Assembly (NCBI RefSeq): GCF_900606115.1
Contig: NZ_UWPJ01000015.1
Span: 124,001 to 188,000 of the forward strand
DNA: 64,000 nucleotides
Reading direction: 5' to 3'
Origin: Pigmentiphaga humi
GTDB lineage: Bacteria; Pseudomonadota; Gammaproteobacteria; Burkholderiales; Burkholderiaceae_B
The first letter of the stretch is position 1; each line of letters begins with the position of its first letter. Below the pieces are notes generated by a model. The model saw nothing but the letters and a program-made list of their open reading frames with translations. It did not search any database and was not told where the DNA came from. The translations under genes and the position numbers were made by a program. This document shows positions 35,248 through 44,500 of this stretch, piece after piece.

Positions 35248-36693
35248 ATGACTGGCAACATGGAGCCGAAGCACGGATTTGACCATTCCGACGATCAATC
35301 TTTCCGTTCATTTTTGCGTGCGCTGGAAGAACAGGGCGAACTGATCCGGTTCGCCAAGCCTGTCGATCCGGTGCGCAACATGGCAGCGGTGGAATGGAAA
35401 ACCTATAACGAACTGGGCAAGTCCAGCCTGTTTACTTCGATCGAGGGGCATCCTGGTTGGACAGCGTGCAGCCAGATCGTGGCCGACCGCCGCAAATGGG
35501 CCATCGGGCTAGGTATCGAAGAAGACCGGCTGCTCGATGAAATCCACGCGCGCATCGGCAAGCCTGTGCGCGCCGTGCAGGTTGGGGCGGCCCAGGCTCC
35601 CGTCAAGGAGATCAAACTGATCGGCAAGGATGCCGACCTGAACGATCTTCCGGCGATGAAGGTGTCCGAACGCGATGGAGGCCGTTTCATCGCTTCCGGC
35701 ATTGCCTTCGTGAAAGATCCGGACACCGGAATCGGCAACATGTCTCTGCACCGGCAACAGATCATGGGGCGTGACAAGACCGGCTTCGTCATGCTTCCCC
35801 GCCATGCTCGGCGCATCTACGACAAGTACTCGGCACGCGGCGAGGCGACCCCGGTAGCCATGGTGATCGGGGTCCATCCGGCCATTTGGTTCTCGGCCGG
35901 GTTTACCACCGGTTTCGGGCTCGACGAGCTGGATTTGGCAGGAGGTCTTCTGCAGCGGCCGGTGCGCACGGTCAAGTGCGAGACTATCGATGTCGATGTG
36001 CCGGCAGATGCGGAGATCGTGCTGGAAGGAGAGCTCGTACCGCACAATCATCTGGAACCCGAGGGGCCATTCGGCGAGGTCACGGGTACTTATGCCGATC
36101 CAGGCGAGGCCCACGTATTCCGGCTCAAAGCCATCACGCGCCGCCGGGATCCCATCTACTACGCGCTCCATTGCGGCTTTCCCGCCACCGATACCCAATC
36201 GACCACCGGCCTGGGCATCGAAGTGGCCTTGGCCGAGCACCTGCGCAAGGTCGACGGTGGACTGGATCTTCTGGACATCCGCTGCCTGACCGTCTCCGGC
36301 CTGATGATGGTGGTATTGAAGATGCGTCCCCGGGTGGAAGGCCAGGCGCGGATCGCCTTGATGGCGGCGCTTTCCGGTCCGTATCAGCAGCCCAAGGTCG
36401 CAGTAGCCGTGGACGACGACATCGACGCGTCCGACCTGCGCCAGATCATCTGGTCCATTACCACCCGGGTGCATGCGGAACGCGACGTGATCATGATTCC
36501 CGGCGCCAAAGTGTTCGGGCTGGACAACATTTCGCCGGTGGTGCCGGGCGTGGAAGCATTCCAGCGCGTAGGCACCAAATGGATGATTGACGCCACCAAG
36601 CCGGCAGTGACCATGCCGGCCCAGCGCGCCCGGTTCGACATGGCCCTGCCGCCCAACTACAGCAGCGTGGATTTGCGCGATTTCCTGCCCTGA
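35248..36693 (+). CDS. UbiD-family (prenyl-FMN dependent) decarboxylase
   Basis: 481 residues. UbiD catalytic region: E272 and E277 in EGPFGE, spaced as in characterised UbiD/Fdc enzymes, with an arginine near residue 169 (LHRQQIMG). Start ATG 35248 has AAGAGG 9 nt upstream; ATG 35242 is too close to it. The enzyme reversibly decarboxylates aromatic or alpha,beta-unsaturated acids using prenylated FMN. No ubiX/pad1-like gene is in the window. The next gene is a Bug receptor, suggesting uptake and decarboxylation of an aromatic acid. Confidence 0.9.
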   Translation: MTGNMEPKHGFDHSDDQSFRSFLRALEEQGELIRFAKPVDPVRNMAAVEWKTYNELGKSSLFTSIEGHPGWTACSQIVADRRKWAIGLGIEEDRLLDEIHARIGKPVRAVQVGAAQAPVKEIKLIGKDADLNDLPAMKVSERDGGRFIASGIAFVKDPDTGIGNMSLHRQQIMGRDKTGFVMLPRHARRIYDKYSARGEATPVAMVIGVHPAIWFSAGFTTGFGLDELDLAGGLLQRPVRTVKCETIDVDVPADAEIVLEGELVPHNHLEPEGPFGEVTGTYADPGEAHVFRLKAITRRRDPIYYALHCGFPATDTQSTTGLGIEVALAEHLRKVDGGLDLLDIRCLTVSGLMMVVLKMRPRVEGQARIALMAALSGPYQQPKVAVAVDDDIDASDLRQIIWSITTRVHAERDVIMIPGAKVFGLDNISPVVPGVEAFQRVGTKWMIDATKPAVTMPAQRARFDMALPPNYSSVDLRDFLP

Positions 36694-36767
36694 GCCGGAC
36701 TGGCTGTCTTTTTCCCGGCGCAGTCCTGGGCCTGTGCCTATTCCCTACGCATTTATTGAGGCTCATC

Positions 36768-37745
36768 ATGATCATGAAGAAGCTGCTGGCGGCGTTCGCC
36801 GGTACGATCCTGTTGTCGACGCTGGCGCCAGCGGCACTCGCTGCCGATAGCTACCCCGCCAAGCCAGTGCGGCTGGTTGTAGGCTATTCGCCAGGAGGGC
36901 CGTTCGATGTCATCGCGCGGGTTCTGGGCGAAAAGCTGAGCAACATGTGGGGCCAGCCCGTCACTGTGGACAATCGAGTAGGAGCGGGCGGCAACATCGC
37001 CTCCGAAGCGGTGGCCCGCGCGCCGGCCGATGGCTATACCTTGCTACTGGCTGCCAACAGCCACGTCTTCAACGGCAGCTTGTACAACAACCTGCCTTAC
37101 GACCCCATCAAGGACTTCACACCCATCTCCCAGGTGATGTACTACCCCTTGGTGCTGGTGGTGAATCCCAATCTGCCGATGAAGTCGCTCAAGGATTTCG
37201 TCGACTACGCCAAGGCGCACCCAGGCAAGGTCATGTTCGGGTCGGCGGGCAATGGAACCCCCACCCATCTGGCAGGGGAGCTGTTCAAGCGTGTAGCCGG
37301 CATCGACATCGTGCACGTGCCGTACAAAGGGGCGGGGCCCGCTACCAACGATGTGCTGGGGGGCCACATCGAGGCCATTTTCAACAATCCGGTGTCGGCA
37401 TTGCCCATGGTCAAGTCCGGCCAGCTGCGCGCATTGGCTACCACGGGCTTGCAGCGCCTGCCGAACGCGCCTGACGCGCCAACGGTGGCCGAGTCGGGCT
37501 ATCCGGGATTCGAGGCCGGTACCTGGGGGGCGGTCATGGGGCCCGCGGGATTGCCGCCCGGGATTGTCGCCAAGATCGAAACCGACCTGTTGAAGGTATT
37601 GAGCATGCCGGACGTGCGCAAGCGCATAGAAGGATTGGGTGTGCAGCCGACCGGCACAACCGCCCAGCAGTTGAGCCAGATCATGCATACCGATCACGAC
37701 AAGTGGGACAAGGTGATCCGGGCTGCAGACATTCGGTTGGACTGA
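36768..37745 (+). CDS. Bug-family (TTT) periplasmic solute receptor
   Basis: 325 residues from MIMKKLLAAFAGTILL (GAGG 7 nt upstream); signal peptide ends near residue 26 (APAALAADSYP). Family landmarks: VRLVVGYSPGGPFDVIARVLG, GAGGNIASEAVARAPADGYTLLLAAN, HVPYKGAGPATNDVLGGH. 75 nt after the UbiD-like gene on the same strand, so probably co-transcribed and likely binds that enzyme's substrate. No TctA/TctB genes accompany it. Confidence 0.93.
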   Translation: MIMKKLLAAFAGTILLSTLAPAALAADSYPAKPVRLVVGYSPGGPFDVIARVLGEKLSNMWGQPVTVDNRVGAGGNIASEAVARAPADGYTLLLAANSHVFNGSLYNNLPYDPIKDFTPISQVMYYPLVLVVNPNLPMKSLKDFVDYAKAHPGKVMFGSAGNGTPTHLAGELFKRVAGIDIVHVPYKGAGPATNDVLGGHIEAIFNNPVSALPMVKSGQLRALATTGLQRLPNAPDAPTVAESGYPGFEAGTWGAVMGPAGLPPGIVAKIETDLLKVLSMPDVRKRIEGLGVQPTGTTAQQLSQIMHTDHDKWDKVIRAADIRLD

Positions 37746-37806
37746 GGACAGCGTTGCGGCGCGTTTCGAAACCTTCGGGCCGGGCCGGCCAGGTCGCTGG
37801 CCCCGC

Positions 37807-39264
37807 TCATACCGGTCCGGATCCGTCGGCGCCGCCGCCGGGCAAGGGCGGGGCGATCGCTTCCAGCGGCTTGCGCTCGGCGTCCACCCCGTGGCGCAGC
37901 GCGCCCAGGCCGGCAGCCGCCATCAGGACTGCCGCCACGGCGTAGCCTGCGGCGACGGCGGCGTGGCTGCCGGTGCCGATCAGCTCGCCGAAAAGGGCCG
38001 GGCCGACGAATCCGCCCAGCGCGGTCCCCGCCGCGTAGAACACCGCGATCGCCACCGCCCGCATTTCCAGCGGAAAGATCTCGCTTACCGTCAAATAGGC
38101 CGAACTGGCCGCCGCCGAGGCCACGAAAAACACGGCCGACCAGCACCAGGCCTGGCTGCGCGCGTCCAGCCAGCCTTGCGCGAAGGCCCAGCCCGTCAGC
38201 GCCAGCCCCAGTCCCGCCGAAACATAGGTGAACGCGATCATGCGGCGGCGGCCGATGCGGTCGAACAGCGGGCCCAGCAGCAGGGGGCCCAGCACGTTGG
38301 CGAGCGCGAATGGAAAGACGTAGAGGCCGACGCGGCTGTCGGCCACGCCGTGAAAGCGCGTCAGCACCAGCGAATAAGTGAAGAAGATCGCGTTGTAGAA
38401 AAAGGCCTGGGACACCATCAGGGCCAGGGCGACGGCGCTGCGCTTGCGATAGGCGCGCAGCAGGATGCGCGCAACCTGGAGCAAGGAAGGCGCGCGTCCC
38501 GCCACCGGCGACGCGCCCTGGACGGCGGGCAGGGCGCCATGGCGCCGGACCGCCTCGGCCTCGATCGCGCGGACGATGCGTTCGGCCTCGTCCAGGCGGC
38601 CGTGCGCGGCCAGCCAACGGGGGCTCTCGGGAACGTGGCGCCTGACCAGCAGAATGGCTGCGGCCAGCGCGCCTCCGGCCAGAAAGGCCGCCCGCCATCC
38701 CCACACCGGCCCGAGCACGCGCTCGTCCAGCAACAGCAGGCTGAGTCCCGCTCCCAACGCCGCACCCAGCCAGAAGCTGCCGTTGATGGCCAGATTGACC
38801 CGTCCGCGCAGGCGGGCGGGAATCAATTCGTCGATCGCGGAATTGATCGCCGCGTACTCGCCGCCTATGCCCAGGCCCGTCACAAAACGGCAGGCGGCGA
38901 AAAAAGCGTAGCCGGGCGCGAAGGCCGTGGCCAGGCTGCCGGCCATGTAGATCGCCAGCGTGATGAGGAACAGCCGCCTGCGTCCCAGCCGGTCGGTCAT
39001 CCGGCCGAAGCCCAGCGCGCCCAGCACCGCGCCGGCGATGTACAAGGAGCCGGACCAGCCGATCTGCGCGGCGCTCAGGGCCAGCGTGTCGCCGCGTTCC
39101 AGCACGCCGCCCACGCTGCCCACCAGCGTCACTTCCAGGCCGTCCAGCACCCAGGCGACGCCCAGCGCGACGGCCACGCGTGTGTGCCAGGGCGACCAGG
39201 GCAGCCTGTCGAGGCGGTTGGGCAGGTCGGTCTGCATTGCGGCTGCTTCGGAGGGCATCGTCAT
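37807..39264 (-). CDS. MFS transporter, sugar/aromatic-acid porter-like
   Basis: 485 residues with 12 helices. Helix 1 has ALGVAWVLDGLEVTLVGSVGG, with the conserved Asp and Glu (D in LDGLE). Motifs DRLGRRRLFL (loop 2-3), CRFVTGLGIGGEY (helix 4), PESPRWL (after helix 6) and DRIGRRRMI (loop 8-9) mark the sugar-porter/SV2-like branch of MFS. Convergent with the Bug receptor. An AT-rich palindrome lies 75-90 bp upstream of its start. The substrate is not determinable. Confidence 0.88.
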   Translation of the reverse strand: MTMPSEAAAMQTDLPNRLDRLPWSPWHTRVAVALGVAWVLDGLEVTLVGSVGGVLERGDTLALSAAQIGWSGSLYIAGAVLGALGFGRMTDRLGRRRLFLITLAIYMAGSLATAFAPGYAFFAACRFVTGLGIGGEYAAINSAIDELIPARLRGRVNLAINGSFWLGAALGAGLSLLLLDERVLGPVWGWRAAFLAGGALAAAILLVRRHVPESPRWLAAHGRLDEAERIVRAIEAEAVRRHGALPAVQGASPVAGRAPSLLQVARILLRAYRKRSAVALALMVSQAFFYNAIFFTYSLVLTRFHGVADSRVGLYVFPFALANVLGPLLLGPLFDRIGRRRMIAFTYVSAGLGLALTGWAFAQGWLDARSQAWCWSAVFFVASAAASSAYLTVSEIFPLEMRAVAIAVFYAAGTALGGFVGPALFGELIGTGSHAAVAAGYAVAAVLMAAAGLGALRHGVDAERKPLEAIAPPLPGGGADGSGPV

Positions 39265-39337
39265 TCGCCGTTCCTTCCATGGGTAGGCCCATGCCTAAGC
39301 AAGCAATGTGCCGTGGGCGCCCACATTTGATACTTTA

Positions 39338-39353
39338 CATAATATACATTATG
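39338..39353. promoter_or_regulatory. AT-rich palindrome upstream of the MFS gene
   Basis: CATAAT-ATAC-ATTATG: perfect 6-bp arms in an AT-rich patch (about 39326-39365) that stands out from its GC-rich surroundings. It is placed to act as an operator for the minus-strand MFS gene at 39264; the regulator is unknown. Confidence 0.5.
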
Positions 39354-39421
39354 CGTATATTGAAGCCGGAGAAAGGAGGCGCCTTACTCGCGTAAAAAAC
39401 GGCGTTTCCCCACTCGTCCAT

Positions 39422-41500
39422 TCACACCGCCAGCCCGCTGATCCTCCGCACCCGTCTCGCCACGGCCTGTTCCAGCGTGCCGGGCGCGCTTTCGATCAGC
39501 GTGAACCAGTTTCTTGCGCGCGTGATTCCGGTATAGACCAATTCGCGCGTCAGAATGGGACTGGCCGTGTCCGGCAGCAGCAAGGCCGTGTGCGCGAACT
39601 CCGAGCCCTGGGACTTGTGCACGGTCATCGCGTAGACGGTGTCGACGGCATTGAGGCGGCTCGGCAGCGCGAAACGCACGCCGGGCGCGCCGTCGCTGCG
39701 CAAGAACGCGACGCGCAGCATGGGGTCGCCGCCGTCGGGCTGCGGCACGCGCAATGCGATGCCGATGTCGCCGTTCATCAGCCCCAGTCCGTAGTCGTTG
39801 CGGGTCACCAGCACCGGGCGGCCTTCGTACCAGCCCTGGTCCTGGCCGATCAGGCCGCGCGCCAGCAGCGCGCGCGCGATGCGGGCATTCATGCCTTCCA
39901 CGCCGAGGTCGCCCTTGCGGACCGCGCACAGCAGGCGAAAGGCGTCGAACGCCGCCAGCACGGCGCCGGCCCAGGCGTCCCAGGCGGGATCGCCCGCCGG
40001 CGTGCCGGGCTGAGGACGTTCGGTCTGCATGATTTGCAGATAATAGGCATAGCCGACCGGCCGCGCGGCTCCCGGCGCGGCATGGCCGTCGAGCAGCAGG
40101 CGGTCCAGCGCCTGGGCGCGGGGGCTGTAGGCGGCGTAGACATCCGGCTCGGCACGGCCGCCCTCCTCGGCCAGCACGGCGCGCACCGCCTGCGGATCGC
40201 CGGCATTGACCGCGCGCGCCAGCCGGCCGATGCCGCTGCCCGCGCCGAAGCGCCGCGAGTGACGCAGCATGACGGTCTGCTGGGCCATGGCGTGCCGTGC
40301 CGGATCGCCCGGCAGCAGCCCCGCGCCGTCCAAGGATTCGCCGCTCACGGACTCCAGCCAATGCCGCGTGTCGGGGCTGTAGCGGCCCTCCTCCGCGTCG
40401 CGGCACAAATCGCCGAGCACGGCGCCCGCCTCGACCGAAGCAAGCTGGTCTTTGTCGCCCAGCAGCACCAGCCGGGCCCGCGGCGGCAAGGCCGCCACCA
40501 GGCTGGCCATCATTTCGACGTCTATCATCGAGGCTTCGTCCACCACCACCATGTCCGCCAGCAGCGGATTGCCGGCGTGGTAACGGAAGTGGCGCGTGTC
40601 CGGGCGGCTGCCCAGCAAGCGGTGCAAGGTCGATACGCCGGTGGGGATGGCGGCGCGGACCTCCTCGGCAAGCGGCAGTCGGCCGACTTGTTCGGCAATG
40701 GAGGCGGACAGGCGCGCCGCCGCCTTGCCGGTCGGCGCGGACAACAGGATGCGCAGCGGCCGCCCTTGCGCGCACGCGCTCATTTGCAGCAGCGCCAGCA
40801 GCCGGACGACCGTGGTGGTCTTGCCGGTGCCCGGACCGCCCGTAATGATGGCGATACGGCCGCGCGCCGCCAGCGCGCAGGCCAGCTTCTGCCAATCGGG
40901 CCGCGGCGCATCCGGGCCAGTATCGAACAGGCGGGCCAGCGCGGCGGGCAGATCCGGGGGCGCATCGTCCGGCTGGCGCAGGCGTTCGCGCAGCGCCGCG
41001 GCAATGCGCTGTTCGAAGTCCCAATAGCGGCGCAGGTACAGGCGGTCCGCATCGAGCACCAGCGGCCGGCCGTCGTCGCGCCGGCCCGCCGCGGCAGCAT
41101 CCACCACCAGCGGGCTGGCCGCCGCCAGCGCATCGCGCCAGGCCTGCGCGCTCAGGCCGGCCAGCAGATCCGAGGGCAGCAGCAGTCCGGCGGTGGCTTC
41201 GCCTTCGGGCGGCAGAGACAGAGCCTCGTCCGGCCGCTCCAGCGTCAACGCCAGGTCCAGGCAGACGTGGCCGTGGCCCAGTTGATGGCTGGCCAGCGCG
41301 GCCGCGACCGCCACCAGCGGCCCGGTGTTGGGCTGGCACTCGTACAGGAAGCCGACGAAGGCGCGGTCCAGACGCCGCAGCCAGCCGTGTTCGACCCAGG
41401 CATCCAGTACCGCCAGCAGCGCGCGCGGATCGCGCAGGTGCGGCGAGCCCGCCGCGGGTTCGTCGAAAGGCAGCTCGTAGTTGGCGGGGGCGTCGGTCAC
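39422..41500 (-). CDS. recD: Exodeoxyribonuclease V alpha subunit (RecD)
   Basis: 692 residues from a GTG overlapping the recB stop (GTGA). SF1 helicase: Walker A GGPGTGKTTT at 221-230, VVVDEASMID Walker B near 325, LLGDKDQL motif III, TVHKSQGSEF motif V and YTGITRARN motif VI at the C-terminus. The N-terminal RecB-contacting domain occupies the first about 120 residues. RecD is the fast 5'-3' motor of RecBCD in double-strand break repair. Somewhat longer than E. coli RecD (608 aa). Confidence 0.95.
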   Translation of the reverse strand: MTDAPANYELPFDEPAAGSPHLRDPRALLAVLDAWVEHGWLRRLDRAFVGFLYECQPNTGPLVAVAAALASHQLGHGHVCLDLALTLERPDEALSLPPEGEATAGLLLPSDLLAGLSAQAWRDALAAASPLVVDAAAAGRRDDGRPLVLDADRLYLRRYWDFEQRIAAALRERLRQPDDAPPDLPAALARLFDTGPDAPRPDWQKLACALAARGRIAIITGGPGTGKTTTVVRLLALLQMSACAQGRPLRILLSAPTGKAAARLSASIAEQVGRLPLAEEVRAAIPTGVSTLHRLLGSRPDTRHFRYHAGNPLLADMVVVDEASMIDVEMMASLVAALPPRARLVLLGDKDQLASVEAGAVLGDLCRDAEEGRYSPDTRHWLESVSGESLDGAGLLPGDPARHAMAQQTVMLRHSRRFGAGSGIGRLARAVNAGDPQAVRAVLAEEGGRAEPDVYAAYSPRAQALDRLLLDGHAAPGAARPVGYAYYLQIMQTERPQPGTPAGDPAWDAWAGAVLAAFDAFRLLCAVRKGDLGVEGMNARIARALLARGLIGQDQGWYEGRPVLVTRNDYGLGLMNGDIGIALRVPQPDGGDPMLRVAFLRSDGAPGVRFALPSRLNAVDTVYAMTVHKSQGSEFAHTALLLPDTASPILTRELVYTGITRARNWFTLIESAPGTLEQAVARRVRRISGLAV

Positions 41501-44500
41501 TGGTGCTGCCCCATGAAGAGCGCGTCCAAGGCTTCGATCAGCGCGCGCGGCGGGCAGTCGAAGGCCACGCCGCAGGTCGGCGCGCGCGTGCCGCGCAGGA
41601 ACAGGTAGACCGCGCCGCCCACGTGGCGATCGTAGTCGTAATCGGGCAGGCGCGCCGCCAACTGGCGATGCAGGGCCAGCAGATAGAGCACGTATTGCAG
41701 GTCGTAGCGCTTGGCGAGGATCTCCGCCTGCATGGCCTGGGCCGTGTACGACGCATCGGCCGGCCCCAGCCAGTTGGATTTGTAGTCGGCCACGTAATAG
41801 CGTCCCTCGTGTTCGAACACCAGGTCCATGAAACCCTTGAACATGCCGTTGAGCGTGTCCGCCTCCAGCGGCGGACGCGGCATGCCGGGCTGGACGTATT
41901 GCCGGACCAGCGCGTCGATGCGGCCGACGTCCACGTTGCGGCTGGGAAACCAGAACTCCATCTCGACCTGGTAGGCGGCGAGATCGGCGAAGCGGAAGGA
42001 CCGCCCTGCTCCCAGCGGCAGGCGTTCCTGCAGCGTGGCGGCGAACCAGCGCGTCAGCGGCGTGATCCAGGCCTGCAGGCCGCGGCGGTTGCAGCGCCGC
42101 GCGACGGCATCGGCCAGCCGCTCCGTATCGGCGGCGGCTTGCGCAAAACCTTCGGCGCCGGCCCATTCGAAGAGCCCATGCAGAAAGGTGCCGGGCGCGG
42201 GGCCGCGCGGAAAACGATGCATGCCCGTGCCGCTCGCTGCCGGCACAGGCTGCGCCGCATTGAGGGAAAGCACGTCGTCGTCGAACAGCTTCTGGCCGTC
42301 CGGGCTTTCCGGACTCAGGTCGCCGTGCCGCTCCGCTGCGCTGCCCACCTCCTCGCCGCCCGTCAGGCTGGCGATGCGCAGGGCACTGTAGGAAGCGATC
42401 CACCACGGTTCGCCGGTGGCGGCGGAACGGGTACGGTAAACCGGCGCGCGCGCGCCGGCCGGCGCCGACGCCAGGCGGATGTCGCCGGGCTCCGGCGCGG
42501 GCGCCAGGCGCAGGCAGCCGCCGTCCGGATCGAGAGCGGCCAGGACCTCGCCCAGTTGCGCGCTGGCGGCCAGCGGCTCGCCGCCGCCCGCCAGGTAGCC
42601 CAGCGCGCAGCGGTGCCAGGCCGACTCCTGCGCCAGGCCGCGCCGGAGGTCGGCCACGCCCAGCCAGCAGGCGTGGCGAGCGCGGGTCAGCGCCACGTAC
42701 AGCAGGCGCAGGTCTTCGGCCAGACGCTCGCGGTCGGCCAGGAGTTCTTCGTGCTCGTCGGGCGCGATGCTCACCACTAGCCGGCCCTGCGCATCGTGAT
42801 AGCGCAGCGGCGGCTTGTTCCTGTCGGCCGGGCGGAACGAGCAGGCGAAGGGCAGGAAGACCAGCGGATATTCCAGCCCCTTGGACTTGTGCACCGTCAC
42901 GACCTTGAGCAGCTCGGCATCGCTTTCCAGCCGCAGCGTCTGCGCTTCGTTGGCCTGGCTGTCCTGCCCGAGATGCCCCGCCAGGTGGCGGATCAGCGCC
43001 TGCTCGCCGTCCAGCTCGCCCGAGGCCTGCTGCATCAGCTCGGCCAGGTGCAGCAGGTTGGTCAGCACCCGTTCGCCGTCGGCGCGCCGGGCCAGCGCGG
43101 CCGGCAGGCCGAAGTCGTCCATGAAGCGCCGCAGCATGGGCAGCACCCCCTGGCGCCGCCAGATCTCGCGGTAGCCGCGAAAGCGCAGCACCCAGGATTC
43201 CCACAGGCGCTCGTCGCGGTTCAGCGCGTCGAGCTCGTCCAGCGGCAGCGCCAGCACGGCGCTGGCCAGCGCCGCCCGCAGCTTCCTGTCGTCGTCCGGC
43301 TCGGCGCAGGCCTTGAGCCAGCGCAGCAGGTCGCCGGCCTCGGCGCCGTCGAATACCGAATCCTTGTCGGACAGATAGACGCTGCGCACGCCGCGGCCGG
43401 CCAGCTCGGCGCGGATGGCCTGGGCCTCGCCCATGTCGCGGACCAGCACCGCGATGTCGGCGGGGGCGAGCGGACGCAGCACGCCCTCTTCCAGGAAACC
43501 GGCCTCGCCGCGCCTGCCCTGCTCCAGCAGCCGCACGATCTCGCCGGCGCACGCTGCGGCCATCGCGGCGCGATAGGCGCCGCCCGCCATGGGCTTGTCC
43601 TGTTCGGCCAGCCAGAAGGTCAGCGCCGGGCACGGCACGCCGTCGGCCACCAGGGTTTCGCGCTTGCCGCGCGCGCGCACCGGCACGAACGGCAGAGGGT
43701 TGTCGCCGCCTTGCCGGAACAGGAAGGCGCCCTGCCCGGCGGGACGCGCCTCGGCCGCCTCGAACAGCCGGTTGACCGCCGCCACCATGCCGGCGGTGGA
43801 GCGGTAATTCGTGTCCAGGCTGTGATGGCGGCCGGCCGTGGCCGCGCGCGCCCGCAGGTAGGTGTGGATGTCGGCGCCGCGGAAAGCGTAGATGGCCTGC
43901 TTCGGGTCGCCGATCATCAGCAGCGCGCAATCGTCCCGGTTCTCCGCGACCCGGTAGATCTGGTCGAAAATGCGGTACTGGATGGGGTCGGTGTCCTGGA
44001 ACTCGTCGATCAGCGCCACCGGAAACTGCGCGCGCACGAGCTGTGCCAGCCGCTCGCCGTTCTCGCCGCCCAGCGCGGCATCCAGCCGCACCAGCATGTC
44101 GTCGAAGCCCATTTCGGCGCGGCGGCGCTTTTCCGCATCGAAGCGCCGGCCTATCCAGCGCGCCGCGTGGGCCAGCATGGCGGAATCGGGAGCCGGCAGC
44201 GCGGCCAGCCGCGCGGGCAAGTCCACCATGGCGTGCAGCGCCGGATGGTCGATGAGGTGCCCCGGATCGCACACCTCGGCCATGAACGCCGGCGTCAAGC
44301 GCTGGAAGCCCGTGCCGAGGTCCAGGGCGGCCTGGCCGGGGTCGGCGGCCCAGGCGGCCAGCTTGTCGAACCAGGGCTGGTACCAGCGCGGCTGGAATTT
44401 GCGCGCGTTGACCCGCTTGGCCGCGCAGGCCGCGTCGCACAGGCTGCGCAGTGCTTCGCTCCAGGCCGGCCAAGGCGCCTTGATCCTGGCGAGTTCGGCG

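Noticed and set aside
37787-37802. GGCCAG/CTGGCC hairpin between convergent Bug and MFS genes
   Set aside because: Six-bp stem without T-tract; could help termination but not distinguishable from chance.
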